Source: Phycisphaerales bacterium (GTDB lineage: Bacteria; Planctomycetota; Phycisphaerae; Phycisphaerales; SM1A02). From it: DNA of 64,000 nucleotides. Where the stretch lies: the NCBI GenBank assembly GCA_022446795.1, contig JAKVBX010000001.1:374245-438244 (forward strand), given 5' to 3'. The notes below the pieces were generated by a model, which made no database searches, had not been told where the DNA came from, and saw nothing but the letters and a program-made list of their open reading frames with translations. Position 1 is the first letter of the stretch. Every line of letters begins with the position of its first letter. Both the position numbers and the translations under genes were made by a program. Shown here piece by piece: positions 16,941 through 23,676 of this stretch.

Positions 16941-18557
16941 TCAGGCCGGTTCCGCCTTGATGCCCTGGGACTCGGCCCTCTTCTCAATGCCCCCCAGGAA
17001 GATCTCGGCGAGAGCCTCGTAGATCGCCTTGCGGCAGACCAGTCGGGAGCACTCGTAGGCCAGGATCGACGAGGCAATCAGTGGCAGGGTCACGAATCTC
17101 GCATCGGTCATCTCGATCATGATCACGAAGACGGTAATGGGGCTCTGCACCACGCCCGCGAAGTAGGCCACCATGAACAGCATGATCACGAACTGGGGAT
17201 CGATCCCCCCGAACACATCGTGGAACAAGTCAGCGCAGAGATTCCCCAGCCCGGCACCGACCGACAGGCTGGGATCAAAGAGCCCCCCGGGGATCCCACT
17301 GATCAGGCTGAAGTAACTGCCCCCGGCCTTCATGAACGGATACCACCAGGGATAGCCCTCGGGACGGTGCCATTCGTCATAGAACGCCCGTTCCTCCGGA
17401 TCACCGAGCACGTGATAGGCCGTTTCCACGGCATAGGCTTCCGGATCCAGTTCGTCGGCACCCGTGAGAAGCGGCTGCCTGTTCTGCCGGGTGTCGTAGG
17501 CCGCGTGGATCTCCTCGTGCGTGGCATCCTTCGTCACCCCAAGCGTGCCGTAGAAGTCCGTCCCGCGATACATCAGGATTGCCTTGGCCTGCGGATAGCC
17601 GCTGCCGTAGGACTGTCCTCCACTGGCCAGCCCGATGCCGGCGAGGCACAGGCCAAGGACGCCGGCGGTCAGGTAGGGATGCTTCCGGACATTTCGCGTC
17701 ACCACGGGCGTTCCCAGGACCACCCCACGGGCGAACAGGCCTCCGAGGAATCCGCCGATGCAGGCGATGACCGGCACGGCCAGCCAGTGGATGATGTCGA
17801 ATCCGAAGTGTCGGTTGATGCTGCCATAGAACAGGTAGTCCCATCCCAGCATGGCGATGACCACGAGTGACGCCAGCAGGACCACGCGAACGATGGTGCT
17901 GGCGTTGTTCTTGTCGAATGACCGACCGATCTCCTCGAAGGCGAAGATCATCCCGGCAATGGGCGCGTTGAAGGCAGCGGCGATACCCGCCCCGCCACCA
18001 CCGAGGATCAGGCCACGCTGCACCAGGTGCTTCGGGAACTTGGTGATCTTCGTGATGCCGTACATGAAGCAGGCACCCACGTGCACCGATGGCCCCTCGC
18101 GTCCGATCGTCATGCCCGAGAACAGGCCCAGGCACAACAGGATCGTCTTCCCGATCAGGATCCGCCACGAGAGCATGAACTTCCGGATGGGTCCGTCCTT
18201 GACGTGGAGGGACGCAATCGCCTGCGGAATACCGGTGCCCTCGGTTCCTGGGAAGAACCGGTCACGAACCCGCATGATCACGATCATCGACACGGTGATC
18301 AGCACCATGCCCAGCACGACGCCGAGCGTGCCATCCACCTTCCAGCCCATCCACTCGTGCTGGCCGGTCAGGGCCCGGAAGAACTGGAACCCCCAGATGT
18401 CGACCTCTCGGAAGAACAGGGCAAACAGCCCGGTGAGGCACGCCGCCACGATGACGAGCCCATGACGCCACCAGGCCATCCAGGAGAACACCGTGGTTCG
18501 CCAGAGGTGTGCGTCCTCCAGTTCAGGTGGTGACTGGTTCTCGTGCGGTGTGCTCAT
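16941..18557 (-). CDS. ClC-family chloride channel/antiporter with inserted J-domain-like segment
   Basis: A 538-residue ClC protein. The gating-glutamate motif GREGP is at 152-156, the second selectivity motif is G-I-P-G-G at 421-425, and the first is GTGIP at 107-111, with Thr where most chloride-type ClCs have Ser. Between G-S-G-Y (318-321) and the helix before G-I-P-G-G there are about 75 extra residues. Residues 333-397 of these read like a DnaJ domain: D-F-Y-G-T-L-G-V, E-E-I-H-A-A-Y, then A-Y-H-V-L-G-D-P-E-E-R-A-F-Y-D. The His-Pro-Asp triplet needed to stimulate Hsp70 is absent. By position this matches the extracytoplasmic K-M loop of animal ClCs. GAGAGGA precedes the ATG. Confidence 0.9.
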   Translation of the reverse strand: MSTPHENQSPPELEDAHLWRTTVFSWMAWWRHGLVIVAACLTGLFALFFREVDIWGFQFFRALTGQHEWMGWKVDGTLGVVLGMVLITVSMIVIMRVRDRFFPGTEGTGIPQAIASLHVKDGPIRKFMLSWRILIGKTILLCLGLFSGMTIGREGPSVHVGACFMYGITKITKFPKHLVQRGLILGGGGAGIAAAFNAPIAGMIFAFEEIGRSFDKNNASTIVRVVLLASLVVIAMLGWDYLFYGSINRHFGFDIIHWLAVPVIACIGGFLGGLFARGVVLGTPVVTRNVRKHPYLTAGVLGLCLAGIGLASGGQSYGSGYPQAKAILMYRGTDFYGTLGVTKDATHEEIHAAYDTRQNRQPLLTGADELDPEAYAVETAYHVLGDPEERAFYDEWHRPEGYPWWYPFMKAGGSYFSLISGIPGGLFDPSLSVGAGLGNLCADLFHDVFGGIDPQFVIMLFMVAYFAGVVQSPITVFVIMIEMTDARFVTLPLIASSILAYECSRLVCRKAIYEALAEIFLGGIEKRAESQGIKAEPA

Positions 18558-18649
18558 GCGTCCTCTCGTGCCACGGCAGCAGCCATCGAGGGGCGTTTAT
18601 ACCGCGCCCCCGGCTGCCAGGGGCCACCAGGGCCATCTGCACACCATTT

Positions 18650-18797
18650 TGCCGGGTCGGTGAAAGAACCCCCGGGGTGGTGCGTTATCCCTTTGGAACA
18701 CAAGCATCCCGCCGATGGGTGAAGCCGGCGGATCATGAAACTCTCTCCTCTCTCCTCCTGGAGTTCCGCGTGTCGTTACGCGGCACTCCTTTTTTTT
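18650..18797 (+). ncRNA. Candidate small RNA ending in a strong intrinsic terminator
   Basis: The 265 bp between the ClC and HdeD genes, both on minus, contains a plus-strand structure with no plus-strand gene to serve. Upstream of the terminator at 18760-18797 a second hairpin can form (CCGCC near 18709, GGCGG near 18726). The pyrimidine run at 18741-18757 can pair with the purine run just after the T tract. This layout resembles an intergenic sRNA. The 5' end is a guess and no promoter was recognised, so only the 3' end is well supported. Confidence 0.35.
18760..18797 (+). terminator. Intrinsic terminator, plus strand
   Basis: GGAGTTCCGCGT (18760-18771) pairs with ACGCGGCACTCC (18778-18789), leaving one internal mismatch and a six-base loop, and eight T residues follow (18790-18797). 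Orientation is plus; read on minus the A run comes first, so it does not terminate the HdeD transcript. Confidence 0.8.
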
Positions 18798-18822
18798 ATG
18801 GAGACGAGAGAGGACCGCGTGT

Positions 18823-19431
18823 TCAGCTGGCCGTGGCCATCGCCGGAGGATCTGCTTCGATGCCGCCGTTGCGCAGGGCATTCCAGGTGGCCACCAGGAT
18901 CAACCCGAGGAAGAACAACTGGATACCGAAGAGCAGGCCGGGCGCCCAGAGCGCATCGCGAGGCCACCAGATCACCAGGAGAACGGCCAGCACGATGCTG
19001 CCGATGCCGCCGATGAACTGGAGCCCGGGCGCCACGTGTGACCGCGTGGGCATGCCGAAGACATCCATGAGTCCCCGCAGGAAGCACCAGCCCGCGAGAA
19101 CCAGCGTCACGATCTCCAGGCTCTCGAATGGCCACACGAGGAAAAGTACGCCAAGCCCCCCGATGAGCAGCGCATTGACGAGGTTCAGGAGCACCGACTC
19201 CGAACCACCCATGAAGGTGCGGGCCAGGAGGACCACGCCGGACAGGATGGACATCCACCCCAGGATGAGGATCAGGATGGTGGAGGCGATGAAGGGCGAG
19301 ATGACCATCGCGAAGAGCCCGCACAGCAGGAGCAGGATGCCCTCCACCAGGACGACGCCCCGGGCTTGCCGCAGGCGTTCACGGATCTCCCAGGGATTGA
19401 CGCTTCCAACCGACGCGTGAGGTGTTTCCAT
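18823..19431 (-). CDS. HdeD/DUF308 family membrane protein
   Basis: A 202-residue integral membrane protein with six hydrophobic helices in three similar pairs, including G-I-L-L-L-L-C-G-L-F-A and L-G-W-M-S-I-L-S-G. This is the pattern of the HdeD acid-resistance family. The biochemical role of the family is not settled; HdeD is linked to acid tolerance in enterobacteria. AAGGAAGG lies seven bases before the ATG at 19431. The gene sits downstream of four small heat-shock genes but is separated from them by a clear terminator (19595-19635), so it has its own promoter. A stress-response role fits the neighbourhood but is inference. Confidence 0.8.
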   Translation of the reverse strand: METPHASVGSVNPWEIRERLRQARGVVLVEGILLLLCGLFAMVISPFIASTILILILGWMSILSGVVLLARTFMGGSESVLLNLVNALLIGGLGVLFLVWPFESLEIVTLVLAGWCFLRGLMDVFGMPTRSHVAPGLQFIGGIGSIVLAVLLVIWWPRDALWAPGLLFGIQLFFLGLILVATWNALRNGGIEADPPAMATAS

Positions 19432-19546
19432 CGACAGGCCTTCCTTGGTTCCAGGGGCACCGGCTTCGGTGCCGGGCGAAGCCTACTCGTTCGGCATCGG
19501 CTTGTCACCGCCGAGAACATGGGAAAGGGCCTGAACGATCAGGCGA

Positions 19547-19576
19547 CACGGTGTCCAGCCGAAACCGGACACCGTG
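19547..19576. repeat. Perfect 10-bp inverted repeat upstream of the HdeD gene
   Basis: CACGGTGTCC (19547-19556) and GGACACCGTG (19567-19576) are perfectly complementary around a 10-base spacer. It lies between the hsp20 terminator and the HdeD start, where a promoter or operator would be expected. It has no T tract. It could be an operator or a leader hairpin. Confidence 0.5.
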
Positions 19577-19594
19577 CCGCCCATTCAGGAGAGA

Positions 19595-19635
19595 GTAAAG
19601 AAAAAGCCGGGGCCGCCCCACCGCGGCGACCCCGG
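19595..19635 (-). terminator. Intrinsic terminator after the small heat-shock cluster
   Basis: On the minus strand CCGGGG-T-CGCC pairs with GGCG-G-CCCCGG around a short loop, followed by CTTTTTCTTT. It lies 20 bases beyond the stop codon of the last hsp20 gene and closes the four-gene cluster. Confidence 0.8.
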
Positions 19636-19654
19636 TGAGCCGAGGGCTACGCGC

Positions 19655-20068
19655 TCACTCGGCCCTGACCTCGATAGTTCGTGTTCCCGTCGGCGCCAGC
19701 TTCGGCAGCCGAACGGTCAGGATTCCGTCCTTGCAGGTGGCACTGATCTGGCTGACATCAATGCCGTCTCCGATTCGGAAGCGGCGATGGAAGTCGCCGA
19801 TCCCGTACTCTCGATGCAGAACGCGTCCCAGGTTCTCGTACCGGTTGGACACCGTGCTGGTCACCTCGAGGGTGTTGTCCTCGACGGAGAGGTCGATGCC
19901 GTCCGCCGTGGCCCCGGGCATGTCCGCGACGATGGTGAACTCACCGTCCGCCTCGTAGACGTCAATCGGTGCCCGGTAGTACTGCGGCCGCTTGGTGACG
20001 TTGTCATGGCGAGGGGCCAGGGCGTCGGTGCCGCAACAGGTGTTGTAGTTGGTCATGCTTGTGTTCAT
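19655..20068 (-). CDS. Hsp20/alpha-crystallin family small heat-shock protein (1)
   Basis: 137 residues from the ATG at 20068, with AGGAG seven bases upstream. The alpha-crystallin domain spans about 30-128: R-A-P-I-D-V-Y-E at its start, V-A-D-M-P-G in the middle, and the signature A-x-x-K-D-G-I-L-T-V-x-L-P-K near the end. The C-terminal extension ends in an I-E-V motif that would dock into a neighbouring subunit, so oligomers are likely. As an ATP-independent holdase it should bind unfolding proteins under stress. It follows hsp20 gene 2 by 55 bp and probably shares its transcript. The cysteine pair in N-T-C-C-G near residue 11 is unusual. Confidence 0.93.
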   Translation of the reverse strand: MNTSMTNYNTCCGTDALAPRHDNVTKRPQYYRAPIDVYEADGEFTIVADMPGATADGIDLSVEDNTLEVTSTVSNRYENLGRVLHREYGIGDFHRRFRIGDGIDVSQISATCKDGILTVRLPKLAPTGTRTIEVRAE

Positions 20069-20123
20069 GGAAGTGCTCCTACGATCTGCAGGTGTACGTG
20101 TTCGTGGTGTTCTCGATTCGGTA

Positions 20124-20555
20124 TCAGCCCTCGGTGACCTGGACTCGACGTGCCTTGGCGTTTTCGCTCTTGGGCATCGTGAGCAGGAGGACACCTTCAC
20201 GAAGCACGGCCTCGGTGCCGTTGGCCTCGACGTTGGCCGGAAGCGAGATGGAACGCTCGAACTCCAGGTCGCCTCGCTCGCGACGGATCGCATTGGTATC
20301 GACCGGAGTCGTCACGGTGCGTCGGCCGCTGATCGTCAGCACGCCGTCGGCCACGGTGACATCCACGTCTTCCATCCGGACGCCGGGCAGCTCGGCCTCG
20401 ACGTACACGTTGTTGTCGTCGTCGATCATGTTGAGCGACGGGTAGGCTCGCGTGCCGGAGTGGGAGGCAAGGACGTTGTCAAACATGCGTTCCACTTCAT
20501 TTCGTACGAGCGTCATGGCGTTGCCTGCGGGAGTAAAGAGTGCGCGTGTGTTCAT
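20124..20555 (-). CDS. Hsp20/alpha-crystallin family small heat-shock protein (2)
   Basis: 143 residues from the ATG at 20555, preceded by GGAGGTG. The short N-terminal arm (N-E-V-E-R-M-F-D-N-V) is the classical Hsp20 form, followed by an alpha-crystallin domain with V-E-A-E-L-P-G-V, V-L-T-I-S-G-R-R and the signature E-G-V-L-L-L-T-M-P-K. The tail has a V-Q-V docking motif. It looks like the most canonical chaperone of the four. A consensus sigma-54 promoter lies 103 to 118 bases upstream of its ATG, so expression probably depends on an enhancer-binding activator; none is encoded in the window. Confidence 0.95.
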   Translation of the reverse strand: MNTRALFTPAGNAMTLVRNEVERMFDNVLASHSGTRAYPSLNMIDDDNNVYVEAELPGVRMEDVDVTVADGVLTISGRRTVTTPVDTNAIRRERGDLEFERSISLPANVEANGTEAVLREGVLLLTMPKSENAKARRVQVTEG

Positions 20556-20657
20556 GGCACACCTCCGTTTGGTTGTCCGGAAGACCAGTAGGCTTCCGGG
20601 TTGAATCTTGTTCGGACACTTTGAAAAACGTTTTCTTCGTGTGTCCATTCCAGGGAA

Positions 20658-20673
20658 TGCAAGGGCCGTGCCA
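20658..20673 (-). promoter_or_regulatory. Sigma-54 (RpoN) -24/-12 promoter for hsp20 gene 2
   Basis: Read on the minus strand the site is TGGCACGGCCCTTGCA, a full match to TGGCAC-N5-TTGCA, with a pyrimidine before it and GG and GC at the invariant positions. The expected transcript start is near 20647, giving a leader of about 90 bases before the ATG at 20555. It is intergenic and correctly oriented. Confidence 0.75.
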
Positions 20674-20715
20674 GTTGTGTTCCGGCGTTTAAGCGGCCCT
20701 AAACCGGATGCCAGG

Positions 20716-20801
20716 TGCCGCTTCGGCAGGCGTGCTGCCGCTTCGGCATGCCCCTTCCAGGGGCCTTCAAGTCGTCCCCCGGGAGCGGACTCCCGGGGGA
20801 C
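20716..20801. repeat. Cluster of stable hairpins between hsp20 genes 2 and 3
   Basis: TGCCGCTTCGGCA occurs twice (20716-20728 and 20736-20748), each a tight hairpin. A perfect 12-bp stem then follows: GTCCCCCGGGAG (20774-20785) with CTCCCGGGGGAC (20790-20801) around a four-base loop. None is followed by a T run. They may protect the 3' end of the hsp20 gene 3 transcript or stop transcription with a factor's help, insulating the sigma-54 promoter downstream. Confidence 0.6.
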
Positions 20802-20849
20802 GAGATCAAGTGCCATTCGACAGGTGGGCGTGTGCCCATTCCGTCACGG

Positions 20850-21803
20850 TCAGGCCACTGCGGCCACCGTGTTGCGGATTCGGGAAGGGGTTCCCGTGAT
20901 CGCATTGACCTTGGGCAGGCTGATGGTCAGCACGCCGTTGGTGATGCTCGCCGTGATGTCCTCGACAGTGATGTCGCGGCCGATGGCGAAGGCACGCTGG
21001 TAGATCTTGACCGCGGCCTTTTCCCGGGAAATCGTGGCCACCGGGGTGGTAACGCTGAGGCCGGGGACGAAGGTCGTGGACTGGGCCACGCCCTTGATCA
21101 CCAGGATGCCGTTCTCGACGGTCAGTTCGAGATCGTCGATCTTCACGCCGGGGAGGTCGGCGACCAGCAGGTACTGGGAGCCGTCATCCAGGACGTCGAT
21201 CGGCAGATGAGCGATGACCGGCTGGCCGGTGATCGCAGCCTGCTGCGACAGGGCGACGTTGCCAGGCGTGTTGTAGCCCATCGCATTCATGCCGAGGGTG
21301 TTGGCGCCCATGGCATTCATGCCGAGGGTGTTGATCATCGGGCTCACTGACTGGGCGGCGACGGCAGGCGTGTTGAGGCCGGAAAGGCCGTTGAAGCTCG
21401 AGGCCTGGCCGTTGAAGCCGGTCATCCAGGGGCTGAAGCCCATGGCGGGAGCGGCGTAGGCAGCCGTGGTCGTGAAGGGATTCACGAAGGACTCGGACTG
21501 CCACATGCCCGGGAGCTGGCCCATGAAGGCGTTCTGCCGGGCGTACGGCAGCGTGCTGGCAGCGAACGTGGCCGGGGTGTTCCAGGCCGAAGCGGCGGAC
21601 AGATCGGTCATCGCATTCATGCCGGCGAAAGGCATGTTCCAGCTCATGGATGCCGGGGTGTTCCAGGCGCCGAAGGAGGCATTCATCGTGGGCTGAACGC
21701 CGACGAAGTCATAGCCACCCATTCCCAGTGTTGCACCGTTGTTGAAGAGATTCGACTGAACCTTGTTGGTGCCCGTTTCCTTGACTTGAACTTTGATAGC
21801 CAT
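20850..21803 (-). CDS. Small heat-shock protein with long Met/Asn-rich repetitive N-terminus (3)
   Basis: 317 residues, roughly twice the usual Hsp20 length; AAGGAG precedes the ATG at 21803. Residues 198-298 form the alpha-crystallin domain (P-I-D-V-L-D-D-G at its start, V-A-D-L-P-G-V, L-V-I-K-G, and T-N-G-V-L-T-I-S-L-P-K at its end). The first 195 residues are low complexity, rich in Met, Asn, Ala, Gly and Thr, with recurring W/L-N-T-P-A and T-L-G-M-N-A-M-G units. The latter is an exact 10-residue tandem repeat. The composition resembles prion-like or phase-separating segments, so the arm may drive assembly or bind exposed methionine-rich surfaces. That is inference. It lies upstream of the sigma-54-controlled hsp20 gene and just downstream of the zinc-finger Hsp20. 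Confidence 0.9.
   Translation of the reverse strand: MAIKVQVKETGTNKVQSNLFNNGATLGMGGYDFVGVQPTMNASFGAWNTPASMSWNMPFAGMNAMTDLSAASAWNTPATFAASTLPYARQNAFMGQLPGMWQSESFVNPFTTTAAYAAPAMGFSPWMTGFNGQASSFNGLSGLNTPAVAAQSVSPMINTLGMNAMGANTLGMNAMGYNTPGNVALSQQAAITGQPVIAHLPIDVLDDGSQYLLVADLPGVKIDDLELTVENGILVIKGVAQSTTFVPGLSVTTPVATISREKAAVKIYQRAFAIGRDITVEDITASITNGVLTISLPKVNAITGTPSRIRNTVAAVA
21276..21333. repeat. Tandem 30-bp direct repeat inside hsp20 gene 3
   Basis: Two 28-base copies (21276-21303 and 21306-21333) differ at one position and are spaced with a period of 30 bases. They encode the protein repeat N-T-L-G-M-N-A-M-G-x. The near-identity suggests recent duplication or slippage. Confidence 0.8.
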
Positions 21804-21853
21804 CTCGAAACTCCTTATGAAGAGATGCTTTTCAAACGCGGTCCGAGGGGTCC

Positions 21854-21872
21854 CCCGCGTGACGTACGCGGG
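21854..21872. repeat. Hairpin between hsp20 genes 4 and 3
   Basis: CCCGCGT (21854-21860) pairs with ACGCGGG (21866-21872) around a five-base loop in the 92-bp gap. No T run follows on either strand, so it is more likely a leader or processing structure than a terminator. Confidence 0.5.
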
Positions 21873-21895
21873 TTCCAGATCGCCTCGGTTTGAAA

Positions 21896-22423
21896 TCAGT
21901 TGGCGTTCATTCCCAATACCGCTGCGGCCTCGGGACGCTCGATGGGAAGGACCAGCCGCAGTACACCGTCAAGCAGGTTGGCTCGAATGGCACTGATGCG
22001 GGTCACATCAACCGCCTCGGGCAACTCGATGATCCGTTCCGTGGCGGGCTGCATCCGCTCGCGAGCGATCTGCACCGGTGATTCGGGTGCATCCACTCGT
22101 GGGAGCGTCCGGATCGTGACGGTTCGTTCCTGGACGGCGACGTCCAGGTCCCGGGCCACGACGCCAGGCACTTCCATATCGATGATCAGCCAGCCAGCGG
22201 CTTCCACCACCGAGGTGTTGGGGACGACGGTGGGGCGGACCACACCGGTGCCATTGCAGTCCTGGCACATCAAGGACCCTGTAATGTCCAGGCCCAACAG
22301 GCCCGTCGACACCTCGCCCGTGCCCTGGCACGCCCGGCAGGTTGTCGCCTCGGCGTTGGCAATAGCGGAGTAGGTCCGTGAATTCGTGGACGTGTTGGTC
22401 GGAGCAGTCATCAACGTAGTCAT
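21896..22423 (-). CDS. DnaJ-type zinc finger fused to Hsp20 domain (4)
   Basis: 175 residues from the ATG at 22423, preceded by GGGAG. The N-terminal part holds two C-x-x-C-x-G-x-G motifs (CRACQGTG at 29-36, CQDCNGTG at 53-60). This is half of the four-motif DnaJ cysteine-rich region and enough to bind one zinc ion. An alpha-crystallin-like domain follows (about 68-165) with W-L-I-I-D-M-E-V-P-G and the ending L-L-D-G-V-L-R-L-V-L-P. No J-domain is present. The zinc finger of DnaJ binds unfolded polypeptide, so the fusion would combine two client-binding modules in an ATP-independent chaperone. It is the first gene of the four-gene cluster. Confidence 0.88.
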   Translation of the reverse strand: MTTLMTAPTNTSTNSRTYSAIANAEATTCRACQGTGEVSTGLLGLDITGSLMCQDCNGTGVVRPTVVPNTSVVEAAGWLIIDMEVPGVVARDLDVAVQERTVTIRTLPRVDAPESPVQIARERMQPATERIIELPEAVDVTRISAIRANLLDGVLRLVLPIERPEAAAVLGMNAN

Positions 22424-22522
22424 GGTTGTTCTCCCTTGACTGTCTTGGTGGGAGCGGATCCGATCCACTCCCGTACTGAAGGCTCGCCGTTCGATCCAGT
22501 GGCGAGACGAAACACCACGACA

Positions 22523-22536
22523 CAACCGGCGTGCCG
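22523..22536 (-). promoter_or_regulatory. Weak sigma-54-like site upstream of hsp20 gene 4
   Basis: On minus the site reads CGGCACGCCGGTTG. The GGCAC element and N5 spacing are right, but the -12 element is TTGTG, with T in place of the C of the near-invariant GC pair. It is 100 bp before the ATG, a position like that of the strong site of gene 2. Treat as a possible, not a likely, promoter. The rest of the gap 22424-22698 shows nothing clear. Confidence 0.25.
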
Positions 22537-22698
22537 ATTCGCCACGAATCCGAGCGGGAATGTCACGAATACCCGTTGGCGCTACTGCAAAGCCGGGTCC
22601 TGGTAGATGAAAGTCGCCGGCCACGAGAATCGCGGCGGCCCGGGTTCGTGCGTTGGTTCACGAACCCCCCTCCAGCGATGCCACCGGGGCAGCCGAAT

Positions 22699-23676
22699 TC
22701 ACGGTTTGGCAGTCGGCTCCACGGCAGGTGGCAGGAACCGCACTCCGCTGCCAGCTGGCAGCAGTGATTCGGCCCTTTCGACCCCGACAACCGCTGCCAC
22801 CGACGCCCAGGCATCCGCCCGGGCTGCGGTCGGGGCGATCACCGTGAACTGGCCGTGGTCAACCACGGCCTCGCCCGTACGAGGATCCAGCAAGTGGGAC
22901 AGTCGCCGGTCGCCGACCTGTATGAACTGCTCCGTGGCCCCCGAGGTGGCCACGCCGTGGTTCGCCAGCACCAGCGGCGACTCACGGCCCGGCGCAGAGA
23001 TCCGCCAGCCACGTGTCCCGGGTGGAGCATCCCCCACCGCGATGTCACCACCAAAGTCGACCAGGGCTTGGTGAATGCCTCGCGCGTCGAGGACCTCCAA
23101 CGCGGCATCGGCCGCATAGCCCTTGCCGATCCCGCCGAAATCCAGTTCAACGCCCGCGTGTTCTATTAATAGAACTGGGCCGTGTTCATCATGGCCCCGC
23201 TGCAGCCCCTCCCAGCCACATGACCGCCTGGCCTCCTCAATGGCCGCCGCCGCCGGCACTCGACCCTGGTCACGGGCCTCCCGCCACAATCTCGTCAAGG
23301 CGCCGCAGGACACGTCGAAGACCCCCTGGCTTGCCCGCGAGACCTCCAGGGCTTGTGCCAGGGTGGCATCGAGATCCGGGCTGATGGGCACTGCTTCCCC
23401 AGCTGGCTGCTCCCGAAGGCGAGCGACTTCCGAGTCAACCTGCCAGTCGCTCAGGGCGGCCTCGATGTCAGCCATTCGGCCAAAGGCCGCTTCAGCAGCC
23501 TGGGTCGCGGTGGCCTCGTCCCGGCAATAGAAGGTCAGATCTACCCGGGCCCCCATTCGTAATCGGGAGAATTCATATCGCTGGGCCGCGGGCTGGCCTG
23601 AACTGCACCCCCAGGGCCCGATTGGGGACAGGACCAGCAGTATGATGACTGGGATGAGGATCTTGACGTCGTTCAT
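22699..23676 (-). CDS. apbE: FAD:protein FMN transferase, ApbE family
   Basis: About 325 residues from the ATG at 23676. ApbE attaches FMN covalently to threonines of exported flavoproteins such as Rnf or Nqr subunits, outside the cytoplasmic membrane. Motifs: L-D-F-G-G-I-G-K-G-Y-A-A-D, then V-D-F-G-G-D-I, S-H-L-L-D-P-R-T-G, and the magnesium-binding end with A-R-A-D-A-W-A-S. The N-terminus is a signal segment ending in P-W-G-C-S-S, a poor lipobox, so it may be a lipoprotein. The start lies 34 bases inside the coding region proposed for the divergent gene, so one of the two starts may be wrong. No flavinylation target was recognised nearby. Confidence 0.9.
   Translation of the reverse strand: MNDVKILIPVIILLVLSPIGPWGCSSGQPAAQRYEFSRLRMGARVDLTFYCRDEATATQAAEAAFGRMADIEAALSDWQVDSEVARLREQPAGEAVPISPDLDATLAQALEVSRASQGVFDVSCGALTRLWREARDQGRVPAAAAIEEARRSCGWEGLQRGHDEHGPVLLIEHAGVELDFGGIGKGYAADAALEVLDARGIHQALVDFGGDIAVGDAPPGTRGWRISAPGRESPLVLANHGVATSGATEQFIQVGDRRLSHLLDPRTGEAVVDHGQFTVIAPTAARADAWASVAAVVGVERAESLLPAGSGVRFLPPAVEPTAKP

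Noticed and set aside
17367..17561. The ClC insert as a working Hsp70 co-chaperone domain
   Set aside because: The His-Pro-Asp triplet is absent and the predicted side of the membrane is extracytoplasmic.
18558..18822. Fluoride riboswitch upstream of the ClC gene
   Set aside because: I looked for the conserved core of the crcB/fluoride RNA on the minus strand and did not find it. The gating motif is also of the ordinary GREGP type.
20774..20801. The perfect 12-bp hairpin as an intrinsic terminator
   Set aside because: No T run follows on either strand, so I list it as a structural repeat only.
19655..22423. CIRCE operator for heat-shock control
   Set aside because: No TTAGCACTC-N9-GAGTGCTAA-like repeat was seen in any of the gaps of the hsp20 cluster.
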